Assembly (NCBI RefSeq): GCF_000621705.1
Contig: NZ_KK211332.1
Span: 284,512-348,511, forward strand
Source of the DNA: Prolixibacter bellariivorans ATCC BAA-1284
Lineage (GTDB): Bacteria; Bacteroidota; Bacteroidia; Bacteroidales; Prolixibacteraceae
Length of the DNA stretch: 64,000 nucleotides
Reading direction: 5' to 3'
Translations under genes and position numbers: made by a program
Part shown: one piece after another, positions 62,718-64,000 of the stretch
Numbering within the stretch: the stretch's first letter is position 1
Layout of the letters: each line of letters begins with the position of its first letter
Notes under the pieces: generated by a model
The model's database searches: none
What the model was told of the DNA's origin: nothing
The model's input: only the letters and a program-made list of their open reading frames with translations

Positions 62718-63953
62718 CTAGTGGTTGTTTTTATTTTTAAAAGGTATCACAAGTTGTCCTTCATTGTTTTTCAAGGAATTTGGTGCTCTATATTTGTCGG
62801 GATATGTCATAACAACAGCAAGAGTATGTGCTAGCGTGGGATTAGTTACAAATAATACTTCACCATTATATCCGGTTCTTGTGAGGAAGTCTGCATCTAC
62901 TAATTCACATATTGCATTTTCCACTTGCTCAAATTCATAAACATTGTAGAAATGATTAGAAATACTATCCCAATTGTGGATTTGCCCTATACCTTCTTGA
63001 TATAAATACAGTAAAACCTCTTTTACGATATCGTTATTGTTAATGACTGCTGCTAACTTTGGAAATATATTTACAAAACGTTTTACATTGTTGGGAGGAT
63101 ATTTTTTGCATGTATTCACAATATCAGCCTTGCTTATTCTCGTTCTATTTTCACCTTTCAATGCTATTTCAAGTCCTAACTCATTTAAACTTTTAAGCAG
63201 ACCATTTGCGGCTTCATAACAATACTGCTTACATATTCCCAAGTCTTCTTTAGTAGCATATCCCTTTTTGAATTCTTTCTCAATATGACTTATGTTTAAT
63301 TTATCAAATCCTTGTGTTAGAAATCTCCATGATTGTTGTCTATTAGCTATCGTTCCCAAGCTAATTTCTTTTAATCTATTTTCTAGAGATTTATTAAAAT
63401 TTATTAATCTTCGGAAAATATCATCTGTACCAACAATAATCAATCTAGCATTTTTATTAACATAGCTCTCTGTTAGAAGTTTGCACATTTCTCCAATGTT
63501 TGTTAAGATTTCATCCGATGCTCGTTCAAAATCATCGATTAAAAGAGTGATATTTTCTTCTTTCATTATTTCACAAATTTTGTGATCAGTAAAACTTGCT
63601 ACTGTTTTTTCTTCTAACTCTAAATTTTCTAAGCTATTATCATTGGATGTAATGCCAAAGTGAACTTTAAAAACAGGTAACCCTTTATCTAATCCAGCAT
63701 CTATTGATGTTTTTAGTGTACTATTTTCATTCTTTTTTGCTCTAAGTAGATTTAAACAAAAATCTTTCCATGTCATATTTGTTGTAATCTGAATAAGCAG
63801 AAAATTTATCTTTTTCCTTTTTAAAACAGTTAGAGCTAAAGAAGATTTTCCAGTTCCGGTTGGCCCATCAATACAAATATTTACACCTAACTGATCAGTC
63901 AATTGCTCAAGTATTTTTTCTTCGGTTCTATCCATCCAGAGCTGATTTTTCAT
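62718..63953 (-). CDS. AAA+ (ORC/Cdc6-like) ATPase of a putative defence unit
   Basis: A 411-residue cytosolic ATPase. Walker A is G30-PTGTGKSS (30-38), Walker B is ITLLIDDFE (135-143), and sensor 1 lies in LIIVGTDD (171-178). After the ATPase core a C-terminal winged-helix-like part (residues 300-380) ends FLTRTGYNGEVLFVTNPTLAH. It is upstream of the DUF5343 and HEPN genes on the same strand, with a 147-bp gap that holds no gene. It may sense or remodel nucleic acid and control the HEPN nuclease. The start at 63953 follows an AT-rich stretch; genes beyond 64000 are unseen. Confidence 0.85.
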   Translation of the reverse strand: MKNQLWMDRTEEKILEQLTDQLGVNICIDGPTGTGKSSLALTVLKRKKINFLLIQITTNMTWKDFCLNLLRAKKNENSTLKTSIDAGLDKGLPVFKVHFGITSNDNSLENLELEEKTVASFTDHKICEIMKEENITLLIDDFERASDEILTNIGEMCKLLTESYVNKNARLIIVGTDDIFRRLINFNKSLENRLKEISLGTIANRQQSWRFLTQGFDKLNISHIEKEFKKGYATKEDLGICKQYCYEAANGLLKSLNELGLEIALKGENRTRISKADIVNTCKKYPPNNVKRFVNIFPKLAAVINNNDIVKEVLLYLYQEGIGQIHNWDSISNHFYNVYEFEQVENAICELVDADFLTRTGYNGEVLFVTNPTLAHTLAVVMTYPDKYRAPNSLKNNEGQLVIPFKNKNNH

Positions 63954-64000
63954 GTTCCCATCTCTTGGGGTTGAATAAAAAACATTACTTATTTTTTCAC

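Overview
The window looks like chromosomal DNA of a Bacteroidota bacterium, probably a free-living Bacteroidales or Marinilabiliales type. The evidence is a complete SusC/SusD-type polysaccharide utilisation locus, a C-terminal type IX secretion sorting domain on one glycosidase, many Bacteroidota-type lipoproteins, promoter elements of the TAnnTTTG kind, and weak use of Shine-Dalgarno sequences. I saw no rRNA, tRNA, CRISPR array, phage or plasmid genes. Genus level cannot be decided by reading.

Layout. Positions 1-13.9 kb hold mostly minus-strand single genes and short operons: a methyltransferase, a voltage-gated-type K+ channel, a lone HsdR-N nuclease-like protein, a GIN-domain lipoprotein, VOC and AhpD-like proteins with a Crp-type regulator, a REP-associated tyrosine transposase (RAYT), a subclass B1 metallo-beta-lactamase, and a four-gene run with a 2H phosphoesterase and an unlisted 54-residue protein. 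Intergenic repeats are dense here. Positions 14-30.7 kb hold an M28 peptidase, a TonB-dependent receptor divergent from a LuxR-type regulator, an aldo/keto reductase, a DJ-1/PfpI lipoprotein, a class D beta-lactamase operon, S1-like and S10 peptidases, a VIT1/CCC1-type transporter, two AraC-type regulators and a Bcr/CflA-type exporter. Positions 31-34.3 kb hold gap, a ketopantoate reductase-like gene and a HAD lipoprotein.

Positions 34.4-52.1 kb form a polysaccharide utilisation locus: a giant propeller/Y_Y_Y/LuxR sensor-regulator on the minus strand, then on the plus strand SusC, SusD, a lipoprotein with two near-identical LamG-like domains, two GH144-type enzymes (one lipoprotein, one T9SS-secreted), a GH3 beta-glucosidase and a formylglycine sulfatase-family enzyme. 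GH144 plus GH3 points to beta-1,2-glucan (sophorose-type) as substrate. The sulfatase-family enzyme suggests that the glucan carries an anionic substituent. Surface glucan would be bound by SusD and the LamG lipoprotein, cut outside by the GH144 enzymes, imported by SusC and finished by GH3.

Positions 52.2-61.2 kb return to minus-strand genes: a large cysteine-rich protein of unknown function, an acyl-CoA dehydrogenase, an MBL-fold hydrolase with an altered metal motif and several envelope proteins. From 61.3 kb to the end is an AT-rich three-gene unit (AAA ATPase, DUF5343 protein, Swt1-like HEPN protein) that looks like a candidate antiviral or abortive-infection system.

The strongest unexplained signals are: (i) arrays of degenerate units with an exact 21-bp period, in three intergenic places; (ii) a 136-bp dispersed element with an invariant hairpin and inverted-repeat layout, also present in a 63-bp miniature form; (iii) GTAG-bounded palindromes around and inside the RAYT gene, the inside copy being in frame; (iv) a duplicated K+ channel tail flanking an inserted uracil-DNA-glycosylase-like gene; (v) the HEPN/DUF5343/ATPase unit; (vi) an intergenic RNA with pseudoknot topology.
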